A DNA stretch of 5,999 nt from Fidelibacterota bacterium (lineage in GTDB: Bacteria > Marinisomatota > Marinisomatia > Marinisomatales > Marinisomataceae): contig DTWI01000068.1 of the NCBI GenBank assembly GCA_012963075.1, positions 1 to 5,999 on the forward strand. Reading direction: 5' to 3'. Below the pieces are notes generated by a model. The model saw nothing but the letters and a program-made list of their open reading frames with translations, was not told the DNA's origin and searched no databases. Both the position numbers and the translations under genes were made by a program. Below are positions 1 through 5,984 of the stretch, piece by piece (within the stretch, counting starts at the first letter, position 1; each line of letters begins with the position of its first letter).

Positions 1-694
1 AATATTTTTGAACACGATACATATATGTTTCATTGAAAAGAACAAAAGTTCCATCTGGGCTCATGGCAACTCCGTTTGCAAAATATAAATTATCAAGCAA
101 TGTTGTAGTTTTGTTAGTTTCTGGATCATATACTACAAGCCTTCCATTTGGTCTATGTTCCATCAAATCAAAGCGATCTTCACCTATTCCATAGCGAGTA
201 GATGCATCGCTAAAATAGATTTTTCCGTCATTCGCAATATCCAAGTCGTCAGTAAACTTTAATGGAATACCATCAGATTCTGTTGCAAGAACAGTAAGTG
301 TTCCTTGCATATCAACTTTTATTAATCCTCTCACAGCGTCAGCTATAATTAAATTACCGTCCAAATCAAATCGCATACCAAGAGGACGTCCAAAAGTCTC
401 GACAAAAACACCTATTCGATTTCCTGTTTTATCATATTTTATAATTCTACCATCGTCGTAGCCAGCATACATATTTCCATTATCATCAATAGCAACGTCT
501 TCTGGACCAATACCATCATTTAGTCCTAAAATTTCTACATTTTTTAGAAAATTATTCTTTGCAAAACTGCTTTCCATAGCAGGAGCAATAGGGGCGTCCC
601 AAGCAACGGGGTCTATCTCAACGGGCCAGACGAGCAAATAAAACAAGCATAATGCTGGTAATAGTAAAATGAATTGTAAAATTTTTAATAACAT
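1..694 (-). CDS. Strictosidine synthase-like / SMP-30 family beta-propeller protein, membrane-anchored (3' end outside window)
   Basis: The minus strand is open from an ATG at 694 to the window edge, giving 231 codons without a stop; the C-terminus lies outside. Residues 1-23 form a hydrophobic segment after a single Lys, read as an N-terminal membrane anchor or uncleaved signal. The rest shows six-bladed propeller repeats of the strictosidine synthase-like/gluconolactonase family: GPEDVAIDDNG (63-73), GRPLGMRFDLDGNLIIADA (102-120), FTDDLDIANDGKIYFSDAS (147-165) and NLYFANGVAMSPDGT (202-216). Glu65, the Asp/Asn of TDDLDIANDG and Asn207 occupy places where relatives bind a divalent metal. The architecture resembles bacterial homologues of animal APMAP. 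Known members are lactonases or arylesterase-like hydrolases, and the substrate here cannot be told. The start lies 5 bases after the proS stop, so the two genes are probably cotranscribed; no clear Shine-Dalgarno sequence is seen. Family assignment is confident, function is not. Confidence 0.85.
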   Translation of the reverse strand, partial: MLLKILQFILLLPALCLFYLLVWPVEIDPVAWDAPIAPAMESSFAKNNFLKNVEILGLNDGIGPEDVAIDDNGNMYAGYDDGRIIKYDKTGNRIGVFVETFGRPLGMRFDLDGNLIIADAVRGLIKVDMQGTLTVLATESDGIPLKFTDDLDIANDGKIYFSDASTRYGIGEDRFDLMEHRPNGRLVVYDPETNKTTTLLDNLYFANGVAMSPDGTFVLFNETYMYRVQKY

Positions 695-699
695 TTTGA

Positions 700-2160
700 C
701 TAATAAGCTTTAGCAAAAATTACTATATGTTTTGCCGGCTTTTTTGAAACAATACATTTTGATTTTTTATTATCCACATCTTCTAGAATACATCTAATAG
801 TAGCTTTTGTATCTTCCTTAACTTTCAATTCTGATGCTGCAGAACCGTCCCAGTAGGCTTTAACAAAACAGTTGTCTTTTGATAGTTTTTCTTTAAGGTC
901 TTTATAGTTATTTAATTCTATAGTATTCTTTTTTAAAAAAGCATCAGCAGAATTATACATATTCAATTGAATATCATCTAACATTTTTGTGATAACACTG
1001 GAATCATTATGTTTAATAGAAGTTTTTTCGCCTGTATCTCTTCTGCACAAGGTTAGTTTTTGATCTTTATATTCTTGTAAACCAATTTCAAGCCTAATAG
1101 GAACGCCTCTTAATTCCCAAAAATTAAATTTGAATCCAGGTGTATTTTCAGAAGTATCTATTTTATATCTTATCCTATTTTTATTTAAATCATTTGCTAC
1201 TATATCAACAAAATTATTGAATTCTTTTTCATTTTCGTTTTTTGGATTAATAGGAACAATAATTACTTGGTGTGGAGCAACCTTTGGAGGGATTTTCAGC
1301 CCTTTATTGTCTCCATGAACCATAATAAGTGCTCCGATCACGCGCGTACTTACGCCCCAACTTGTTGCAAAGACAGGTTGTTGTTTATTTTCTTTGTTTT
1401 GAAATTTAACATCAAAAGCATCTCCAAAATTTGTTCCTAAATAGTGTGATGTCCCGCCTTGAAGTGCTTTTTTATCAAGCATCATTGTTTCAATTGAATA
1501 AGTTTCTTCAGCTCCAGCAAATTTTTCTGCATCAGACTTTCTACCAATTACGGTTGGAATTGCAAGATAGTCCTCAAACAAAGATTTATAGATTTCAACA
1601 ATTTGTAATGTTTCTTTCATGGCTTCTTCTTTGGTGGCGTGTGCAGTATGTCCTTCTTGCCATAAAAATTCAGATGTCCTTAAAAATAATCTTGTTCTCA
1701 TTTCCCAACGAACAACATTTGCCCACTGATTAATCATTACAGGTAAATCACGATATGACGTAATCCATTTTTTAAACATTGACCAAATAATTGTTTCTGA
1801 TGTTGGTCTAACAATAATTTCTTCTTCTAATTTTGAGGCTGGATCTACTTCAAGACCATTGTCGGTAGCAATTAGCTTTGAATGCGTAACAATGGCGCAT
1901 TCTTTTGCAAATCCTTCTACGTGTTTTGCTTCTTTTTCAAAAAAACTTTTTGGGATAAAAAGAGGAAAGTAAGCATTTTCATGTCCTGTTTCTTCAATCA
2001 TTGTATTTAACGCTTTTTTCACATTGGACCATAAGGCAAATCCATATGGTTTGATAACCATGGTCCCTTTTACTGGGCCATAATCAGCCAAATCAGCATG
2101 TAATATTGTATCGGTGTACCACTTAGAAAAGTTTTCTGATTGCGCAGTTATTTTAGCCAT
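700..2160 (-). CDS. proS: Prolyl-tRNA synthetase, short archaeal/eukaryote-like type (class II aaRS)
   Basis: This cytoplasmic enzyme charges tRNA-Pro with proline using ATP. At 486 residues it has the normal length of the short form, which lacks the inserted editing domain of E. coli-type ProRS. Visible landmarks are the proline/ATP site RPTSETIIW (118-126), motif 2 around NVVRWEMRTRLFLRTSEF (148-165), the WQEGHTAHAT loop (167-176), GGTSHYLG (235-242) and motif 3 GVSTRVIGALIM (269-280, Arg273). An anticodon-binding domain follows from about 296 (HQVIIVPI). The C-terminal domain ends FAKAY with the terminal Tyr typical of this type. The C-terminal zinc site is degenerate: the four expected Cys positions read Asp438, Ser443, Cys469 and Ser472. 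Such loss is, from memory, common in Bacteroidota ProRS and need not impair charging. The ATG at 2160 gives the family-typical MAK start. The gene is divergent from mgtE. Confidence 0.97.
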   Translation of the reverse strand: MAKITAQSENFSKWYTDTILHADLADYGPVKGTMVIKPYGFALWSNVKKALNTMIEETGHENAYFPLFIPKSFFEKEAKHVEGFAKECAIVTHSKLIATDNGLEVDPASKLEEEIIVRPTSETIIWSMFKKWITSYRDLPVMINQWANVVRWEMRTRLFLRTSEFLWQEGHTAHATKEEAMKETLQIVEIYKSLFEDYLAIPTVIGRKSDAEKFAGAEETYSIETMMLDKKALQGGTSHYLGTNFGDAFDVKFQNKENKQQPVFATSWGVSTRVIGALIMVHGDNKGLKIPPKVAPHQVIIVPINPKNENEKEFNNFVDIVANDLNKNRIRYKIDTSENTPGFKFNFWELRGVPIRLEIGLQEYKDQKLTLCRRDTGEKTSIKHNDSSVITKMLDDIQLNMYNSADAFLKKNTIELNNYKDLKEKLSKDNCFVKAYWDGSAASELKVKEDTKATIRCILEDVDNKKSKCIVSKKPAKHIVIFAKAY

Positions 2161-2216
2161 TTACTTAATCTTTAATTTGTTATAAAGTAGAGTTAATTTA
2201 TTGAAAATTCAATACA
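2161..2216. promoter_or_regulatory. Divergent intergenic region expected to hold the proS and mgtE promoters
   Basis: These 56 bases separate the two divergent start codons, so at least the core promoters of both transcription units should lie here or just inside the genes. The stretch is very AT-rich. TATAAA at 2181-2186 on the plus strand, or TTTATAAC read on the minus strand over the same place, could serve as a -10 element. I could not find a well-spaced -35 partner for either direction. Neither gene has a convincing Shine-Dalgarno sequence. The region is too short for an M-box magnesium riboswitch in front of mgtE. The promoter call rests mainly on gene layout. Confidence 0.35.
2199..2214. 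repeat. Perfect inverted repeat immediately upstream of mgtE
   Basis: The sequence tattgaaaattcaata consists of two 7-base arms, tattgaa and ttcaata, around a 2-base centre. It ends two bases before the mgtE ATG, where a ribosome binding site would normally sit. It could be a dimeric-repressor operator. As RNA, a 2-nt loop is too tight unless the inner pairs open, so a DNA-binding role is more plausible than a hairpin. A chance palindrome in AT-rich DNA is also possible. Confidence 0.4.
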
Positions 2217-3584
2217 ATGAAAAAAGCAATCTTCTCAACAGAAATTTCTTTGTTAAAAACAACGATAGAAAGGCTTTTACGAAGAAAAGCTGGGGAAAAC
2301 CTAACTAAAATTATCCGTAAAACACATCCAGCAGATATTGCGCTTCTGATGAGAGGATTGAATACAGAAAATCAAAAAATTATTTTTAGACTGTCTCCAA
2401 CTTTCGCATATAGAGCACAAGTTTTAGAAGAATTAGATGAGTCTCTCATTGAAAATGTATTATCAGAAAAAAGTGTGGCAAATATCTCTAAAACATTCCA
2501 GTATTTAGGCGCTAATGATCAAGCAACGATTATTAGTATGCTTCCCGAAAAACAGCAAGCTGCTATTTTAGAAAGACTAGAAGGAGAGGATTTAGAAGAT
2601 GTAGAAGAAATTATGTCTTACGCCGACGATAGCGCAGGAAGCGTTATGACAAAAGAGACATTTATGCTCAATCAAAATACAACCGTTAAAAATGCCATTG
2701 CACAGTTACAATCCTTTCCTGAGAATGAAAAGGTGTTTTATGTGTATGTGGTAGACGATAAAGAAAGATTGGTTGGGGTTCTTTCGCTAAGAAATTTAGT
2801 TACTTTTAAAAATACAAAAAAACTTCATGAAATTATGATTAAAGATATCCATGCAGTCACTTCTGATACGGACCAAGAAGAAGTAGCAAAAATTGTAGCA
2901 CAATATAATTATCTTGCTCTACCGGTTGTAAATAAACAAAATAAGTTTCTTGGAATTGTAACCATTGATGATGTTGTAGACATTATTCGACAAGAAGCTT
3001 CTGAAGATTTTTTACAAATGGCTGGGGTTGGTAAAGATAGAGAAATTCTACTAAAATCTCCTTTAGAAAATGCTCAAGCAAGAGCTCCATGGATTTTTGC
3101 AAGCTTAATTGGTGGAATTTGTGCAGCAGCTATTATTGGATATTTTGATGCGTTGTTAAAGGAAATAATAGTGTTAGCAGCGTTTATTCCAGTTATTATT
3201 GGTATGGGAGGCAATATTGGTACTCAGTCTTCCACTATTGTTGTGCGGGGGCTTGCTACAGGAAGGGTGGATATTGGCAATACAGTCAATTTAGTATTAA
3301 AGGAAATTGTTGTGGGAGCAATCTTGGGCGTTCTTTATGGAGCATTAATTGGTTTTGCTTCTGCATTTATTACAGGAAATGAAGTAGAAAACTTTGGGCT
3401 TGTGATTGGTTTAAGCATTGTGTGTTCAATGATTATTGCAACCGCAGTGGGAACAAGCGTACCGCTGTTGTTAAAAAAACTAGACTTTGATCCCGCAATT
3501 TCCACCGGCCCATTTGTGACTACTGCTATTGATATTTTGGGAGTAGCTCTATACTTTATTATTGCAACCTCAATATTGCTTTAA
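2217..3584 (+). CDS. mgtE: MgtE family magnesium channel/transporter
   Basis: The product is an inner-membrane Mg2+ (possibly Co2+) channel gated by cytosolic magnesium. The 455 residues match the family length and order: a helical MgtE N domain (about 30-130, with repeated LLxxL/LEE-type helices), the linker ADDSAGSVMT (136-145), two CBS domains (about 138-200 and 202-260) and a plug helix. Five membrane segments follow from about 291 to 455. The pore signature GMGGNIGTQSSTIVVRGLA lies at 329-347. The last helix carries FDPAISTGPFVTTAIDILG, where Asp439 matches the conserved acidic residue that lines the selectivity site, and Asp425 is also retained. All key parts are intact, so the channel should work. 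The ATG at 2217 is used, although no Shine-Dalgarno sequence is visible. It appears to be the first gene of an operon with the small exported protein (3-base gap) and the M23 lipoprotein. No magnesium riboswitch fits in the 56-bp leader. Confidence 0.96.
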   Translation: MKKAIFSTEISLLKTTIERLLRRKAGENLTKIIRKTHPADIALLMRGLNTENQKIIFRLSPTFAYRAQVLEELDESLIENVLSEKSVANISKTFQYLGANDQATIISMLPEKQQAAILERLEGEDLEDVEEIMSYADDSAGSVMTKETFMLNQNTTVKNAIAQLQSFPENEKVFYVYVVDDKERLVGVLSLRNLVTFKNTKKLHEIMIKDIHAVTSDTDQEEVAKIVAQYNYLALPVVNKQNKFLGIVTIDDVVDIIRQEASEDFLQMAGVGKDREILLKSPLENAQARAPWIFASLIGGICAAAIIGYFDALLKEIIVLAAFIPVIIGMGGNIGTQSSTIVVRGLATGRVDIGNTVNLVLKEIVVGAILGVLYGALIGFASAFITGNEVENFGLVIGLSIVCSMIIATAVGTSVPLLLKKLDFDPAISTGPFVTTAIDILGVALYFIIATSILL

Positions 3585-3587
3585 GGT

Positions 3588-4133
3588 TTGAAAAAATATA
3601 GAAAGACATTCTTTGTTCTGTTAATTGTTTTTTTTGCCCAGTCTATTGTGTTTACACAAACAAAGCCTAATTACAGTGTGTCTTTGTATGGAAAAATAAA
3701 TTTCTGCAACATAACAATTGAAGAAAAAATAATATTTACGCCTATCGGTGCAGGAGAAATGCTTTTTGAAACATTAAAATATGATAAAAATAGTTTTGGT
3801 GAAAAAAATCTTATACTTTTTCTATTGTCAGGAAACCCAATAGCAATTCAGGATGCAAAATGGGAAAAAGATATGGAACTATTGGACGATATGTCTTGCG
3901 AGATACGATTTTTAGAAGCAAATGAAGAGACAATTAATACAATTGATATGGTTTTATATAGATTAGATATAAAAAAATCAAATACCACCACCACAAAAGA
4001 TATGGACATCTTAAATAAAGTCTTTCTTAATAGTTCAATAATAAAAGTTTGGACTAATAAAGAAAAAAAGACTATCATTAAAATTAGTATAATGTATAAT
4101 GGCTTAGAATATGTGGTAACCAGCAATTCGTAA
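3588..4133 (+). CDS. Small exported protein of unknown family, TTG start
   Basis: I do not recognise this 181-residue protein. It opens with a classic Sec signal peptide: basic KKYRK (2-6), then hydrophobic TFFVLLIVFFAQSIVF (7-22), with likely cleavage near VFTQ (21-24). That predicts a periplasmic or secreted protein. The mature part is rich in Lys, Asn and Ile and appears to be mixed strand and helix. It has two cysteines (Cys40 and Cys104) that could form a disulfide, and no further membrane segment. No ATG occurs near the front in this frame. The TTG at 3588 is chosen because it alone gives a complete signal peptide. It lies one codon (GGT) after the mgtE stop and in the same frame, so translation probably depends on coupling to mgtE. 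The AAGG before it is too close to be a standard Shine-Dalgarno. The gene is strongly AT-rich (about 27% GC over 3961-4020). It ends just before or slightly inside the M23 gene. The signal peptide and tight packing support a real gene; its function is unknown. Confidence 0.7.
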   Translation: MKKYRKTFFVLLIVFFAQSIVFTQTKPNYSVSLYGKINFCNITIEEKIIFTPIGAGEMLFETLKYDKNSFGEKNLILFLLSGNPIAIQDAKWEKDMELLDDMSCEIRFLEANEETINTIDMVLYRLDIKKSNTTTTKDMDILNKVFLNSSIIKVWTNKEKKTIIKISIMYNGLEYVVTSNS

Positions 4134-4152
4134 CAGTATATATATATTAATA
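4111..4152 (+). other. In-frame upstream extension of the M23 lipoprotein: hidden signal peptide with unusual start
   Basis: Reading upstream from the first ATG of the M23 gene (4153), the frame stays open to a TAA at 4117-4119. The codons from 4126 encode I-R-N-S-I-Y-I-L-I and run straight into MVVLSAC, making an ideal lipoprotein signal: a positive n-region, a hydrophobic core and then the lipobox LSAC. The only in-frame ATG (4111) is followed by TGG and that TAA. The frame between TAA and 4153 has no ATG, GTG or TTG; the near-cognate ATT at 4126 is the only choice that keeps the Arg. If ATT is used, the gene overlaps the 3' end of the preceding gene (TAA at 4131-4133). A (TA)5 run lies at 4137-4147. 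Seen directly: the frame and stop. Inferred: that this stretch is translated. Confidence 0.55.
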
Positions 4153-4845
4153 ATGGTTGTTTTAAGTGCGTGCGCTGCACCAACAGCATCAATTGCACCA
4201 GAAATTAGTACCCCTAAGAATGGGTTCTTGTTTTACATAGATGAAGACGTCAATCTACACACGGACGAGTTGCTACAAACTATACAGCTTCCATCTCAAA
4301 ATTATTCTGTCCCTGAATACTCAAATTTGCTCCCAAACGCGTTGCGAGAGTATAGAGCAGGTATCCACGAAGGAATTGACTTCCCAACACCCCTAAATAC
4401 GCCTATTATGGCTGTTTCTAGCGGTATTGTGGTACGTAGCAATCCAACCCATAGCGATGTTGATATTGATACATATAAGGCTTTTTTAGAAACAACACAG
4501 AAACTGTCCAAAACCCCTGATGATATTTATAATTATATATTACTTGGAAAGTCTATCATTATTGATCATGGATACACCATTGTTCCTAATTTTAGAACAA
4601 TTAGTGTGTATGCTCACTTATCAAGCATTGCCGAAGGAATTCTTCCTGGTGTCAATGTTGAAAAAGGGCAGGTGGTTGGATTGGCGGGGAATACAGGAAC
4701 TTCAAGTGGAGCGCTAAGAAACGCTAAAGGGGCACATCTTCATTGGGAAATACATTTTGAAAATACAACAGGAAGGTATTTTTTAGGACAAAACATCCCA
4801 CCAGAAATATTAAAAGATAATATTGATTTATTGTTTGATAAATAA
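4153..4845 (+). CDS. M23 family (LytM-type) metallopeptidase, predicted lipoprotein
   Basis: This is a zinc endopeptidase of the type that cuts peptide cross-links in peptidoglycan. Numbering is from the ATG at 4153 (230 residues). The M23 core shows HEGIDF (72-77), with zinc ligands His72 and Asp76. It continues through AVSSGIVV, SIIIDHGY, VYAHLSS (His155), VNVEKGQVVGLAGNTGTSSG and GAHLHWEIHF, with His195 and the ligand His197. All catalytic residues are present, so it should be active rather than a LytM-type regulator. LSAC (4-7) is a lipobox and predicts lipid attachment at Cys7, placing the enzyme on a membrane facing the periplasm. From this ATG the signal peptide would be too short; the missing part lies upstream in frame (see 4111-4152). 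The coordinates use the first conventional start. Between AVSSGIVV and SIIIDHG there is an extra segment of about 36 mostly helical residues (97-132). It is probably cotranscribed with the preceding gene and ends in a strong terminator. Confidence 0.9.
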   Translation: MVVLSACAAPTASIAPEISTPKNGFLFYIDEDVNLHTDELLQTIQLPSQNYSVPEYSNLLPNALREYRAGIHEGIDFPTPLNTPIMAVSSGIVVRSNPTHSDVDIDTYKAFLETTQKLSKTPDDIYNYILLGKSIIIDHGYTIVPNFRTISVYAHLSSIAEGILPGVNVEKGQVVGLAGNTGTSSGALRNAKGAHLHWEIHFENTTGRYFLGQNIPPEILKDNIDLLFDK

Positions 4846-4870
4846 AAGGGGCTCATAAAGAGCCCCTTTT
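4844..4870. terminator. Bidirectional intrinsic terminator between convergent genes
   Basis: A perfect 11-bp stem (aaaaggggctc at 4844-4854 pairing with gagcccctttt at 4860-4870) encloses a 5-base loop. A GC-rich core is flanked by A on the left and T on the right, so either transcript ends in a U run after the hairpin. It overlaps the last two bases of the M23 stop codon and lies 25 bases past the stop of the convergent PorV/PorQ gene, serving both units. Confidence 0.93.
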
Positions 4871-4895
4871 ATTTAGAATCTTAAACTAGAACTGT

Positions 4896-5945
4896 TTAAA
4901 AATCTAAAGAGACTTGAATAACACTGTGATCATCAAAGTATTCATTTGCTGATCTCATAGCATATGAAATATGCATATTGTAATCACCAACAGGTACAGC
5001 AACACCCGCACCTACTGACATTCCCCAAAGGGTGCCATTCATTTCTCCCCAATCTGCATCGGATACATCTGCAGGTTGTTCGTCATCCCCTAAGGATATA
5101 ACAGTTCCTGCACCAACCCATGCTGAGCCCATAGTGTATTTAGCACCAATGCCCAATGTGTTAGTTTGGTAAGAATGGTTAGTGAAATTAGCACTCAGGT
5201 CTAAATTGTTAAGTAGTGTATAGCTAGCGGATATATTTAAGCTAGTTGGAAGTGCAAAATTATCTGCTACTACTCTGAATGTTTCATTTGATGCTCCAGA
5301 AGCAGCTCCTTCAGGTTGAAGGGTTTGATCTAGATTAATACCATCATAATGCATTCTACTACCAACGTTCTTCATTGTAACACCGAATGTTAATGGTTGA
5401 GTTGGGAATTTATATTGAACACCAACATCAATTGCGGCGCCTGTTGCAGAGGTTTCTTCAATTGTTTCTGAAATAACCTTTACAGCAACACCAACATTAA
5501 CACGATCAGAAAATGCTCTCGCAAATCCTACGGTTGCAGTGAAGAAGCTAGGAGAAAAAGTCTGCCCGTCACCCTCAGGTGCAATAGCAGAGGTTCTTGG
5601 AATATCACCAAAGTCTAATGCCTTGATAGTCATTCCAAATGTACCAGTTTCTCCCATACTTACAATCATGCCAGCATGCGTAACATTAATGTCAGCAATA
5701 TAGGACATGGTTGAAACAGTTCCTTGAAAACCAGCGGAGTGATGTGCAAGACCTGCTACGTTTAACCATAGCGCATCTACACCAGTTACACCCGCTGCGT
5801 TTGCTCCGCTAAGAGCAATCGTTTCAGCCCCGACCGGAATCAACAGCTGAGCGGCACCAGCAGTACCTTGCGATCTTACTGTGCCCGCAGTTAGCGATGA
5901 AGCTAACACTGCGCATCCAAGGAATATTTTAAATGTATTTTTCAT
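4896..5945 (-). CDS. PorV/PorQ family outer-membrane beta-barrel protein
   Basis: The 349-residue product begins with a Sec signal peptide (MKNTFK, a hydrophobic core at about 6-20, cleavage near 20-26). The family-defining N-terminus follows: GTAGAAQLLIPVGAETIALS (27-46), then GANAAGVTGVDALWLNVAGLA (47-67). The rest is a series of alternating amphipathic strands, as in FadL-like barrels. It ends EYFDDHSVIQVSLDF, with the terminal Phe expected of a BAM-inserted barrel. PorV in Bacteroidota shuttles type IX secretion cargo, but many FCB paralogues of this family have no known role, and nothing nearby links this one to type IX secretion. The start at 5945 has a good Shine-Dalgarno sequence. Base composition is less AT-rich than in its neighbours (about 45% GC over 5041-5100), which may reflect high expression or an Ala/Gly-rich product. 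It is convergent with the M23 gene and its own promoter probably lies at or beyond the window edge. Confidence 0.88.
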   Translation of the reverse strand: MKNTFKIFLGCAVLASSLTAGTVRSQGTAGAAQLLIPVGAETIALSGANAAGVTGVDALWLNVAGLAHHSAGFQGTVSTMSYIADINVTHAGMIVSMGETGTFGMTIKALDFGDIPRTSAIAPEGDGQTFSPSFFTATVGFARAFSDRVNVGVAVKVISETIEETSATGAAIDVGVQYKFPTQPLTFGVTMKNVGSRMHYDGINLDQTLQPEGAASGASNETFRVVADNFALPTSLNISASYTLLNNLDLSANFTNHSYQTNTLGIGAKYTMGSAWVGAGTVISLGDDEQPADVSDADWGEMNGTLWGMSVGAGVAVPVGDYNMHISYAMRSANEYFDDHSVIQVSLDF

Positions 5946-5954
5946 TTTTATCTA

Positions 5955-5966
5955 CTCCCTTTCCTT
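5955..5966 (-). promoter_or_regulatory. Ribosome binding site of the PorV/PorQ-family gene
   Basis: Read on the minus strand, AAGGAAAGGGAG precedes the start codon. The GGGAG part ends 9 bases before the ATG at 5945, a workable spacing. It is the only strong Shine-Dalgarno sequence in the window and fixes this start. Its strength fits an abundant outer-membrane protein. Confidence 0.7.
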
Positions 5967-5970
5967 AATA

Positions 5971-5984
5971 AACGTCGAGACGTT
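5971..5984. repeat. Short perfect inverted repeat in the PorV/PorQ leader
   Basis: The sequence aacgtcgagacgtt has 6-base arms (aacgtc and gacgtt) around a 2-base centre. It lies 25 bases upstream of the ATG at 5945 and just beyond the Shine-Dalgarno sequence. It could be an operator or part of a leader structure. The promoter is not visible because the window ends 15 bases further on. Confidence 0.4.

Noticed and set aside
713..735. Inverted repeat gcaaaa/ttttgc near the proS 3' end
   Set aside because: It lies inside proS codons for the conserved C-terminus, has a weak AT-rich stem and lacks a following U run, so it is not a credible terminator before the next gene.
1130..1733. Two plus-strand open frames opposite proS
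   Set aside because: Both lie wholly within the well-conserved proS gene on the other strand and show no recognisable motifs.
2161..2216. M-box or other magnesium riboswitch before mgtE
   Set aside because: Only 56 bases separate the divergent start codons, too short for an M-box, and no conserved riboswitch elements are visible.
4137..4147. Phase-variable (TA)n tract controlling the M23 lipoprotein
   Set aside because: The run is only five units, and gaining or losing one unit does not bring an upstream ATG, GTG or TTG into the lipoprotein frame.
4131..4155. M23 gene as a frameshifted continuation of the upstream exported protein
   Set aside because: The upstream protein already has its own signal peptide, and the junction encodes a second, complete lipoprotein signal. 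Two separate exported proteins explain this better than one broken gene.
3848..4198. Minus-strand open frame of 116 codons
   Set aside because: It overlaps two better-supported plus-strand genes, and its hydrophobic composition is that of an antisense reading of AT-rich coding DNA.
4302..4717. Open frames on both strands inside the M23 gene
   Set aside because: They overlap the conserved M23 catalytic region in other frames and have no independent support.
5900..5945. PorV/PorQ-family protein as a lipoprotein via Cys11
   Set aside because: Phe-Leu-Gly-Cys is not a proper lipobox, the preceding hydrophobic stretch is too short, and the mature protein has the ends of a beta-barrel.
4896..5945. 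Type IX secretion locus
   Set aside because: Only a generic PorV/PorQ-family barrel is present. No other type IX component or cargo C-terminal domain is seen in the window.
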